DNA of 64,000 nucleotides. Origin: Sindora glabra. Its lineage: Eukaryota > Streptophyta > Magnoliopsida > Fabales > Fabaceae. Below are positions 25,607-36,360 of this stretch, in pieces. Location: contig CM035236.1 of NCBI GenBank assembly GCA_020226215.1, positions 52,575,057-52,639,056 of the forward strand, in the 5' to 3' direction. The stretch's first letter is position 1. Each line of letters starts with the position of its first letter. The notes beneath the pieces were generated by a model. That model saw only the letters and a list, made by a program, of their open reading frames with translations. It did no database searches and had not been told where the DNA came from. The translations under genes were made by a program, and so were the position numbers.

Positions 25607-25631
25607 ACACACACACACACACACACACACA
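25607..25631. repeat. (AC)12 microsatellite
   Basis: A third AC run within 430 bp, outside the duplicated units. Confidence 0.9.
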
Positions 25632-26599
25632 GATAGATGCAATAACGTTTCCCGACTTAAGTTAATGCCATGAAGCATATATGAAAAAGAACGTGTAGGA
25701 AACAACCACATTTACCGTATGGCAACCCATTTTGATGTGTCGAGTTAGGAAAGGTGACTGCTTGCAACTAGCTAAGAGTTATCGAAGGCTGGAAATGTTG
25801 TCTACTAAGGAAACGATGCCAAATGAGTTTGATTTTTCGGTGGTTCTAAGCTATTTTTGTTCGACTTTCAAGTTATTTGACTGTTGAGTGCTTTAGGCGA
25901 GAAGGCGAATTAACTGTTTCTATTTCTGTCCTTTTCATCTTCCCGGGATGCACTTCTAATGTGTCATTTTAGATTAAGGGCATTGCGATAAATGTATCCA
26001 AAAATCCCAGGAACGTAAAATATGAACCAAACATGGGAAAATAACTTTTTAGGAATCAAATAAGATATTCCCAAGAATATCTATATTTAACCAAATATGG
26101 GAATACTTCATTCCTAGGAATGCACATTCCTCGAAATGTTCATATTCCCGGGGATGAAAGAACCCACGAACACTAGTTCCATATACACATAGATGTGCGG
26201 TATACAACTATTACTATAGCACACCAGAAACTCCATTCCATTCCGCAAGAGAAATGCACAACTCAGAAGCGGCATCTGTTACTGGTAACCTATTATCCTG
26301 GCTTGCCGCACATTTTCGTCCCTCTTACTTATGAGACTTCAACAATAAACAGAGAACTTTGCCTTCGACTCACTCCACCTGACCCTAGTAAATGTTTTTT
26401 TCTGTTTTAAATCTAGCCAAACCTGACATCATTCATTGGAGTTTAAGCTCACCCTGAGTCCACTTTCCCTATAAACTTAGTACGTGGCCGTGCCGTGAAC
26501 ACCCTACCAGTAAATATCCTCATGCTTTGGCTCCTGAAAGTGCCTCGACCAAGTGCCTTCTAGTATATGGATAAACCAAGTCTCATTATTAACATGTTA

Positions 26600-28680
26600 C
26601 TGGGTATTAGCCCATCAATGGTTTAGTTTCCGGTCATCGACACGTTACTGTTTCCCCTTGACAAGGCCACATCGACGGAACATTTTATTTGCATGGACAC
26701 TGTCATTCGAACTCCCTTAGCACAAGACATTACTATAACACCAGTAGATAGTAACATAGAGTAGAATCCACTACTTACCAGAAAAATGCATCCTCACTAT
26801 CAACTAATCCACCTCGAATAACTTGTGAATGATACGGCCCTAGACCGTAACAACTTACGATGGACCTCCTAACAATAATGCATACTAGTAACCCCAAAGA
26901 ATTACGAAGTATCAAGTTTCACAAACAACGTTCCAGGTGAGTGGGGCAAGTTATCTGTTTGGCCCCATTGAATTGCATATTTCTCTACCATCGTAGAATA
27001 GTGGATCGACGGTAAATCAGGCCCTTTTACCAATCAAATTGAGAGTAAATGTTACTGTATGCATGTGACTGTTAGGATGACGGTGGGCAACATCGGTGGA
27101 AAAACCCACCTCGCATAGAATACACAATGTTCTGTTAACGGCCGATCTTTCGGACTAAGTCCAGGTAACTATTTTAGCCCATATAGTAGCATCTTGAATA
27201 GAACACAGACACACTCACAGATGAGGTCTCTCTCTCTAACTATGGTTTAAGGGCTTTATGCACTTCCCTTATATATCCCCAACTAGACACCCTTGTTATG
27301 ATGTGAATTTTCAAGTTGACAATAGGCCACCCAATATGACTGTCACTCTATAAAGGAAAGGGGCAATGGTAGGGTACTATTTCGTGAATCGAGACAAATT
27401 TCTATAAGGCAATACAATCCGTACCAACCGCTGCAATTTGTTGAATTGAGGTACACTAAAAGCACTCTTTTTCATTTAAGTGCAGCAACTAAGGTCTAAT
27501 CACCACAATGCCCAGAACATGAGACAACGTAACCTTTTCGCTTCCCAACAAGTACAAAAGGTACGTAGCAAAGATAACCATCTGCATTCCATCAAAGCAC
27601 TACTGACGTAGAGAAACTCCACTCACAGGATGAAGCCATTGTGCATGACGCCAGGAGATTGCACCAGACAAACTTAAAGGACACCGAATTATCAGAAACC
27701 TGCATTTCGAGACCTCACAATATCAGACCCAGTAGCCAACATCAATTGCGAACGGATTAGAATTGTAAGGATGGGTTGTCGACAGGTAAACCCATTTCCT
27801 CTTGACCATGTTTAGAGTGTAGGGACTATCCTGTGATAAACTCAACGGGTAATATTCATGTTTGTTAGGGTAGGTGTTACATACGTAAGTTGAAATGAAC
27901 CCATATAGGTTAGAGTGATGAACAAGCTCCCATGATGTTTCTTTGCACATTACTGTCACCAAAAACATATAACGTCTGGGTGCATGCCAAGCAGAAACTT
28001 GGCACATTACAAATGTATTGCCTTTTCGGCAATCTGTTTCAACATGACACAATTAGAAACACATTCACACTGTGATACTGATGAGTAACATATTCTTGTA
28101 TATATTCTACAGTTGATAATGATTGATTTGCCTGTTTATACCCAATTTGTCTCACTCATCCATGTTTCACTGTCAAACAGTAACATCTCGCTTGATGTTA
28201 CTGTTTCTTCTCGAACTAGTGGCATGTTCTACATTCAAATATTCATCGTTGAACATACATATTTTGCTAAATACTAGGTGTTCACTTGGTCCGTGTAGCT
28301 GCACCAGACCAAACAGAAACATATCATCTCATTGAAACATCAGGTGACTGTTTGCACTTTGCGACTACAATTATCTTTTCTTTATGGGTTACACCGTCAA
28401 TCATGTTTCCATTGGTCAATTCGTTACCGGGTTGCGATTGAGGTTACTGTTTCCAAACTAGACAATAACACATCTATTGATGTTGTTGTAAACAATAAGA
28501 ATGTCTTTCCTCAAGGTTCAATTGTTAATCATAAATCACTTTTGAAGGAACAGTGACATTTTTTAACTTGGTGTTGTTATTTTAGTCAAAACAAAAGCAT
28601 GACACTATGACAAAATTGTAATTGTTGGCTATAAAGTGAGTTGCAATTCTTTTTTTGCTTATGGATGATAATGACCTAGT
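26600..28680. other. Non-coding 5' part of element copy C
   Basis: I see no recognised coding sequence. The TGTTACTRTTT-type motif recurs. The 109-codon open frame on minus at 27723-28052 has no recognisable domain. This is probably the upstream region of the ULP1 gene. Confidence 0.35.
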
Positions 28681-28688
28681 GAATAGTG

Positions 28689-29396
28689 GATTTATTTGAA
28701 CAAATTTGGAGCGAAGCATCCATACAAAAAGAAGCAGTTGAGGATGAATCTCAAGCCTTCCAACAATACATGTCCGATCTACTGGAATGTATAAGGCTGG
28801 TTGATGATCTTCGATTCAATGAGAGACACAGGAGGGTGTTGCAACAAAACCCCTTCTAGATTCTAATTAATGCAATCATGACAAAAGAACTTGACCACAG
28901 AATGTGCCAGAAGAGCAATCAAGACCTGCAATCAGTGATTGCCACGTTCTCATACAAGAGTAAACGATTCCTAATTAGGGGTGAACATCTAACCATAACA
29001 CCTACAATTGTAAAGCTAATATTTGGGATAAGAGATGGAGAATGACCTATCAAAACAACAGCTGGCATGAGGCCACACTCGGACTTAGACACAAGGCGAT
29101 TCCTTAGTCAAGGACGACTGACAAAACTAATGATATTAAATGCACTCTAAAGGGCAGTGCGCAGAACAACAGACATTGATGTGCAGGATGTCTCGCATCT
29201 TACAACGCTGATGTTACTGGTGAGCCTATTTGTACCCAACAGGGCTTAAACATTGGCCTGGTCATACCTAAAATATGTGGAGGAGATAGAGGACACGTTT
29301 GAATATGGGTGGTTTAAACAAATACACAATCAACTAATAAGGTCAATTAGGAGGGATAACCCGTCACACATCACTAGTTGTGTCATGCTGTTGCTA
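28689..29396 (+). pseudogene. N-terminal domain exon of copy C ULP1 gene
   Basis: The reading includes DLFEQIWSEASIQKEAVEDE, YMSDLLECIRLVDDLRF, LQQNPF then a TAG stop at the Trp codon conserved in A and B, and TITPTIVKLIFGIRDG. It ends at GCVMLLL before a GTAAGT donor (29397-29402). Further stops follow. It aligns with 8008-7311 and 24690-24000. Confidence 0.6.
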
Positions 29397-29881
29397 GTAA
29401 GTTACAGTTGCCATAATTGATTTTCCTTGTTGCTATGTTATTTGGTTCTGCATTAATTCATTTCTAATCACCGAATTGGACGTTCACACTACTGTCTACC
29501 AATGTGTTTCAAATACTAGGTTGATGTTACTATCTGGAAACTAAAGAGTAACACGTAATTATCTGGTGTGCATTGTTGAACATTACAAATTTTGAAGAAC
29601 TATTTTTTAGTGTGGATTCATTTTTCATCTAACTTTATTTCTATTATGAGTCACATTACTGTCTTGACATCAAATAGTGACATATCATAGTTGCTAATGC
29701 GATCATTAACTTGCTATCCGACTTAGCACTTATTTTGTAAGTGAAGTTTGATTCATCTATTTCACTAGAGTGTAAGGTGCTCTCCATTGCCTTAAAACAT
29801 GATTCAACTATTTAATTTGATATTTTTTGGGAGCATGTTACTGTTTGGAAACTAATTAGCAACGTGTTACTGTATGTTACA

Positions 29882-31423
29882 TGCTGGAAATCATGCATCA
29901 TACATGCACAGCAGAATTAAAATTTTGCACGATTTCCACCAAGGATCCATGCGAATTTAGGACACCATATATTAGGGATTAGGGTTTATACCTTTCAGCA
30001 AATAATCTACTGTCCACTACACAGCAAATCTGATCTACTTCTGTCTAGTTCTCCAATCCAATATGTACTCCAAATCACAAACCAAAATTGAAACTAGAAG
30101 AATCAGATCACAAGTGCAACGTTTGATGTGGCTGCACCTCTATGGTATCCACATAGAACAATCTCAAAACTCCAACCAAAAGATAGGTTAGATGGAATCT
30201 CTCTCCTTTCAAGTTTGTGCTAGCAAACTAGGGTGTTTAGGATCTCTTATTTTACTTTCTCTTAAAAATGCCCCCCAGATTATCTGTTGATTAATCTGAG
30301 CGTGGATAGGATCTTATATATATAGATACCCATTAAAACCCTAATGAGAGGTGAGTATTATGGGCTAATTATTAATTAGGTCTAATATTATGACTTAATT
30401 AATAATTGGCCCCTAAGAAATATAACATTAACAAAAGGCCCAATCTAATTGATCCTTTCATTAATTAGAAATTATAATCTAACTAGAATTTCTAATTATA
30501 TTGTTCCAATTCCAATTTTGATCCATTCTTTGTGTGTGACCCAATAGGTTCCCATCACGTTGGCAATGATCCTAAAATCATATTTTAGAATCATAAATAA
30601 TAAGCGGTATCTAGCAATGCATCATTGCTACCTAAGTAATGAGAATGTCAGTGATCTAACATAACCTTTCAGTAACTACGCAATTAAGTCCCCTTTTATC
30701 CTAGATATCTAGATCGAACTCAAGGCATGGAAAGTGTCACCGCCTTTATAATTCGATCTCTATATTTCTTGATTCATGAGTTGACCAAAAAGAAGTAAAT
30801 GAGATCAACATCACATGTAGACTCATTTGAGTATGGCCATGCATTTCATAGTCAAACTCAATCAATGGGCACATAGATATCGCTCCTTTAGAAGGAGGGA
30901 TAAAATCTCATCTACATCACTTATATTCCTCTACATAATTAGTAGTATACCCAATCACTGTCTTTAAAGTCAACCCATTAAAGTTAACGTTAGACAGTGT
31001 TAAAGCATATAACTAACTATGTTGGAAACCATGGTGACTTCAAGTTAAAAGACTATATACGTCACTGTCACTATGAGAGTTGCTTATGACACTCATAAGA
31101 TGATCCATGTAGCAATCTCATGGCAGGTCAGTCCAATACAATTGTTCTCTAACATGTACCTATATGTTGACTTGATATCTCATATCAATCAACCAACATA
31201 CTAGTCTCTATGCATCATTGTTATCCCTTTCACAATGATATTTGACTAGGGACATTTAAGAGTATTATTTAAGAAATGATTACTTTAAGGACAAATTATT
31301 ATATCTATTTATTTAATGTAGAGAAATAATAATCTAAAAGTGCCTCATATAAATAATGAAAATATAATACAATGTATGCTTATACAATCATCCTATGATT
31401 GGCTCTTAGGGCATACACCAACA
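29882..31423 (-). mobile_element. Solo LTR, family 1 relative, copy 4
   Basis: On the minus strand this 1,542 bp sequence begins TGTTGGTGTATGCCCTAAG and ends GATTTCCAGCA. It is flanked by a perfect TTACA duplication (29877-29881 and 31424-31428). It is alignable along its length with the + copies but diverged from them, so it is a subfamily. The likely TATA region, as TATATATATA, is at 30315-30324. It is inserted in an intron of the copy C ULP1 gene. No internal retrotransposon domain adjoins it. Confidence 0.88.
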
Positions 31424-32229
31424 TTACAGAGAGAGTAACATAACCTATTTTAGACTATTTTTTGTTATTGGCAACAAAAGTGTCCTTATACACCATTTAT
31501 TGTCTGCATTTTCATTTGGATACTAACAAAATGGAATGTACAATTTATTGTTGTCAGTATTGGCTCTATAAGACAACAAATGTGTTGGATGGGCATCGCT
31601 GCCAAAAAGTGCCAAGGTGCCTCAAATGGGACCTGCTCCTCCTCATGCTCCAATTGGGGGATCAACTTATCAACCAACTTGAGGTAACCCTTGATTAAAA
31701 TTATAATTTATTATGGAATGAAAATATGTCAGTACAAGATTTTGAGACCAATACAATCTATGTCTAATGTGTCTTCCTGGTAAGCATGGTTGATATATCA
31801 GTTTAATCACAATTTTTCTTTAACCCTAAACTGCATACATTTTATGTCTTCTTTACTTTATTTATTCTGATGTTGCGACTTCAGACTAAGAAGAAGTGGG
31901 TAACTAGATGAGAACGACACATTATAGCTTGTTGTGAAATAGTAACCTGTTATCCGAGACTGTTTTATTTTTTAGGTAATCATATTAGAAAGTCAAATCA
32001 TTCCGAATTTACTTAAGGTTACTATTTACTCATAAAACAGTAACACACTGTTTATTCGAGGTTTTTTTTTGCTTAACCAAATTCTAGGATATGATTTTAT
32101 TATGTTTGTTTGCCTACGCAACCGTTATGATGCCAGTGAGTGGGTTGCCTCCAGGTGACTAGTTCTCGGCAAAGCAGACTCACATTTTCAAGTTACACTG
32201 ACTGGGAACCACTTATATGTTTTAGGTCT

Positions 32230-32830
32230 TAAACAGAGAACTCGAGCTAACAAGTGAAGAAGTACACATCCTCTACAACACTTACAAACAACCATAACTA
32301 GTAGAACACCATGGGTAAGACCATGATGAAGTATAACAGCTGAGGGACTAACTCCTCAAAGCAAACAACGGGATAGACAAACTCACTGTTGAATTGAATT
32401 TTTTGAAGGAGAAACTTCAAATGTCAGAGCAACAGTCACAAAAAATCAAAGAAACAATCACAAACCTCAAACACGGGAACTCATGGATCCAAGCTCAACT
32501 ATCCAATACAAGAAAGTATACAGAAAACCTCAAAATGCACATCAACGAATTGGAGATTGCTAATGCAAGACTTAACTCTCAAAATAAACTACTGAAAGCA
32601 CAGATTACACATGATACTGTGCAGGTGGTTGGATGTGAAAATGTAGCTTCCACAGAAGTAACACAACAAGTTAAGGCTAAGAGGAAGCAGTGGTCGATGA
32701 TCACGGGGAACGAACCAAAAACAAGAAAAACAAAACGTCAAGAAGATCCAACGTACTCGGGCCAGCAGAAAAAAAAACTAGAAAATAATAACAAACATTC
32801 GCACTAGAAATATGTGCTAGTCATGACAAT
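32230..32830 (+). pseudogene. Coiled-coil exon of copy C ULP1 gene
   Basis: An open segment from 32394 to the stop at 32805-32807 reads MNFLKEKLQMSEQQSQKIKE and continues with heptad-like Leu, Ile and Asn spacing. It then becomes strongly basic (KAKRKQW, KTRKTKRQ). Upstream codons back to 32230 (LNRELELTSEEV) continue the helix with stops. This is a likely dimerisation linker plus nuclear-localisation-like tail. Confidence 0.5.
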
Positions 32831-33629
32831 GGGAAGAGCATGGAGGCTCCTGTATATATCCTGGAGGAAAAAGCAAAAGAATTACTGATAGAGGTGCAGA
32901 CTCAAAAGGCCCTAAAAAGTACAAAGTGGCCATGTGCAAGATACCTCACCCAAAACGTAGGGAACAAAATAGTCCAAACAAAAAAGAGAAGAGGAATATC
33001 ATAAGTCATGTCCCATACCCTTGTTGTATCATTTGACTACACTAGTGCAGGCTGCATAAACTTATTTCTACGCCACTTCACGAATTGCAGGACCTTTGTG
33101 TGGTCATCGCCTCGTGACGACATGTTCATAATGCTACAGGAGTTTATGGATATGTTAGCAGACAAGGCAATAACAAATAATGTGTGTATACTTTGAACCT
33201 TTACACCAATTCTTATTTGTCTTGCTCGTTAGTAAAAATAAGTGGCTGTTCCTGGCCTATACAGTAATATGCCATCACTAGGTCTGCCTAGGCCCAAGAT
33301 TATATGTTACTATTTAAGGCCCGGTCAGTAGCACGTTACCACTCGTGTTGATAAAGCATGGGGACATGATACTATTGGTATTGGTCTTCATGATCAATTT
33401 ATCTGACAAGAACTAATCCTTCAATTCCAGATCATAGATATCCACGTGTACACTCTCAGCTTGACAAACGCATCTAAAGAAAATAAGATATTTCCATTTG
33501 ATTGCCTCTGCTGGGTTAGATCCTGAATCCATTCCCCTGAATGTATAACACATAAAATTCTTTGATACTAATTCCTTTTCATGCTATTGTTACAATCGTA
33601 CGTTGTAAGCCTTCTTTGAATATTCCAGG

Positions 33630-33850
33630 AAGCAAGGCAGGACAAGTTTGATGCAAAGATAGAAAAAGCAATGGCTACATAACTTGTTCTATTCCCCATA
33701 AACTCTTCGGGTGTATAAGACTGTAGCAACCCTAACCACTACACGTTACTAGTTCTCAATAACAGAGAGTGCAAATGGACTCACTACAACTTACTGAGGC
33801 CGAAATGAGAGGGGGCTACAAATCAATACTTTGGTGATGCGAAAATAGTG
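33630..33850 (+). pseudogene. First ULP1 catalytic exon of copy C
   Basis: After ATATTCCAG, the reading is ARQDKFDAKIEKAMAT, stop, LVLFPINSSGV, stop, DCSNPNHYTLLVLNNRECKW, THYNLLRPK and finally DAKIV before GTAAGT. It aligns with A 4990-4770 and B 21471-21255. Confidence 0.6.
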
Positions 33851-34650
33851 GTAAGTGACATGCATACCATGACCATCTAACAAGTATTGCTACTGTCAGG
33901 TGACTTTTTGAAGTTTCGATGCTAATTGTGAATCATTTATGATAAGATGTTGTTGTCTAGATGATGTTTCTATTTCTGGACCAAACAATAACATGGTCAT
34001 TCCAGCAGAAAACATCTACTATTGGCTTTGCAAACAGTAACACCCTTTTCCATACCTAGAAACACGTCAATTATCTTGATTTTATGGGGCACGTTGTTAT
34101 TGGCTGGTGTGACTATTTTATGAGAGATAGTAACACATTATTTTGACACAATTTTATTGTTCATCAAATGAGTGTTGTCTAATTTCTTTGTCTTTATATG
34201 ATGTTACTGTCACTGGCGTAAATAGTTACATGCCAAGACAAGGAAAAAATTTGTTACTGCTAGAACTGAAGACCATAGTAGGTTGATATCCTAGCGATTT
34301 GCTTCTTCTGGCCGCATGTTTGCTAACTTGGTTCTCAATTATCATTTTGATGCAACTGTACACATACCAGATAGTTACATGTTCACTATTTCACTTAAGC
34401 CCTTACCTAATTCCTTACTTGACAACAGAGGGACTACTATGAGAAGAAGAAGAGAGAAATCCACCAAAGGAATAAAATGTACACGGGAGTAGAACCAACA
34501 ACTATAGAGCATCCTTTCGAAATCATATCATATAAAAGGTCACCATAGCAGGAACCTAGCTCGTAAGTATCAAAACCTTATTTCTAATTTGAAAGAACCA
34601 TTACTGGGAACTACCAAACTAACTAAACCCTCGACTCTACAATTACAAGC

Positions 34651-34796
34651 AAGAGTGCAGGATTTTTGTTTGCAAACAAATAGAGGATATATTCAACAAC
34701 AGAGAGATTGAAGAGCAATTTTCACTAGAATCTGTGAGGAAATACAAGGTAGAATTGGTGACAAAATTCCTCAAGGACTATAACCTTTCCAGATAG
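34651..34796 (+). pseudogene. Terminal ULP1 catalytic exon of copy C
   Basis: QECRIFVCKQIEDIFNNREI continues through FSLESVRKYKVELVTKFL to a TAG at 34794-34796. The Cys codon is 34655-34657. The Gly to Arg change next to the nucleophile would disturb the active site. Confidence 0.65.
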
Positions 34797-34799
34797 AGT

Positions 34800-36360
34800 T
34801 GATTATTATGCACATGCATAACACTCAATTATGTGTGATGCAATAGACTCAGTTGTTAAAAACCTTCAATTGTGTGTAACATTGAATTGTAAATATTAAT
34901 AAAAAATGTAGCATATTATTCTCTACAGTTTATGTTAGTGTTAAGAATTCATTACTGCCCTGTGGCTTATGAACTTCTACGGTGGATATCAATGTTGTCA
35001 ATCAAAACAACTATAAGTAGTAAATATTTACAAAAGAACGAGGCATTTTAAATTTTCCATCTATCTTAAACAGTTAGAATTCACATACTCTAAACCAAAA
35101 CTCCTACCTCGATGCAAGTGCTTATAAAGCAAGTAATAGAATGACCGCACTACTGTTGATTACCAATTGATATTGCTCTTAAACAAGCAAACACACTATT
35201 CGATCTTCTTTCCAAACCCCTTCAGCAACCAGAATTTATGTAACCTATGCTCCTTAACTTATCTTGATTTTTCTGTTCTCCATCAAAACAGAAACATCTA
35301 ACTTGTTCAACTTTTCCTGCTCGTATCTACCGAGCCTAATGTCATTCGGCACAATCTGCCCATCACTTCCATTCAACGCCCATAAGATAATTAATATTAA
35401 GCAGAGTTGATATTACTGTTTCAATACCCAACAGAAACGTGCAGTTGTATGAGTAAAATTTCCTCGATGTCACAGACAATATTACAAAAAATTAACATTT
35501 TCATCATTCTGCAAGCAGAGATCACTAACCCTACGTTTCATGATTTCGACCTCGATGTTTCTGTTTACAATAAACAATAATAGCTACATTCGTTAGGTGA
35601 CTATTAATTCACATTACTACTAAATCTAACAAAAATTTGGCACATTGTTCTTACCATGTCCATTCAAAGCTTAAGAATTAATTAATATTAACTTTCATTA
35701 ACCTTGATGATTAAAGTAAAAAACAGTAACGGGCATTTGAAGGGATCTATTTTTTTTGTTGAGGTCACTCCTTAGAATAATAGAAGCTCAGCATGTTCTC
35801 CTGCCATCATTCAGAGTTCATCTACCTTAAGTTTATGGACGTCTATGGTGGTGTAACTGTTGTCCACCAAATAGTAACACCCAAGCAATTATGTAGATTC
35901 ACACATTCAGACTAAGCAGGGACTTTTCAAGTACTAGTATTAACTAACCATCACTTGCGATAACCACTAATGATGTCCCTCTTTTACATTCTATTGTCTG
36001 TGCCAAGACCTTCATATGCGTAATTCATTTCCTAGATTGAACAATGGTGTTTGAACAGATAGCATGATTTAAAAAATCCCAATTCTCCATCCATGAATGT
36101 TGCACCCCATATCCCATTAAAGCCGAAACCTTACAGTATCCTAGCAAAGACTATCATGCAATGGTTAGACTACTTGGAAGGAGACATTCAGGTTAACAAT
36201 TGGCATGGTCAAGTACCTAGTCCTCTAGCATTTCACCTTCTAAAGTTCATAATACCATGTCATCATTGACCTCTAGATGAGCAGGGTCCTCGTAGTGAAA
36301 CCAGTTAGGAGAAGCATCACTTGAGTTATCATCTTGTCCACAATGCAAATACACCTGAGG
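34800..36360. other. Intergenic spacer between the convergent ULP1 and FAR1 genes
   Basis: AT-rich with scattered TGTTACT-type motifs (for example 35410-35440 and 35850-35880). No coding segment is recognised. It should contain the 3' ends and polyadenylation regions of both genes. Confidence 0.35.

Larger units (their letters stand above)
19188..25640 (-). mobile_element. ULP1-carrying element, copy B (minimum extent)
   Basis: This is the second copy of the element defined by the TGTTACTRTTT palindrome and the ULP1 gene on the minus strand. The left part carries a ~177-bp tandem array (19188-19660), and the right part a ~213-bp tandem duplication with CA microsatellites (25035-25462). No FAR1-like transposase fits in the 1.2 kb between the ULP1 end and the left limit. 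It is surrounded by Harbinger sequence on both sides, suggesting nesting. Ends and target duplication were not resolved. Confidence 0.55.
15640..26172 (+). mobile_element. PIF/Harbinger element, apparently split by ULP1 element copy B
   Basis: The left end begins GGGCATGTTTAGTTCGTG and continues through TGCCTGGGAATATTTTGC. The reverse complement of the right end reads TGTTCGTGGGTTCTTTC and then CCCCGGGAATATGAAC, so both ends share TTCGTG and CSSGGGAATAT. CTA flanks both sides (15637-15639 and 26173-26175), close to the TWA duplication of this superfamily. The right end lacks about ten terminal bases. Inside are a DDE transposase relic and a Myb/SANT-like ORF, both on plus. The distance to the right end is explained if ULP1 copy B inserted after 18969. 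The boundaries are a hypothesis. Confidence 0.5.
28689..34796 (+). pseudogene. ULP1-type (C48) protease gene, copy C, decayed and LTR-interrupted
   Basis: Exons in order: N-terminal domain (28689-29396), coiled coil (about 32230-32830), a short helical segment (about 33008-33196, containing GCINLFLRHFTNCRTFVW), first catalytic exon (about 33630-33850) and terminal catalytic exon (34651-34796). The catalytic His is in NPNHYTLLVL, the Asp position is Asn (HYNLL), and the Cys motif is QECRIFVCK, with the conserved Gly changed to Arg. In-frame stops occur in every catalytic part. A solo LTR (29882-31423) sits in the intron after the first domain. This copy is on the opposite strand from A and B. 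Confidence 0.6.

Noticed and set aside
27723..28052. 109-codon minus-strand open frame in element C
   Set aside because: It lies in the non-coding leader of the ULP1 element, has no recognised domain, and I saw no counterpart in copies A or B.
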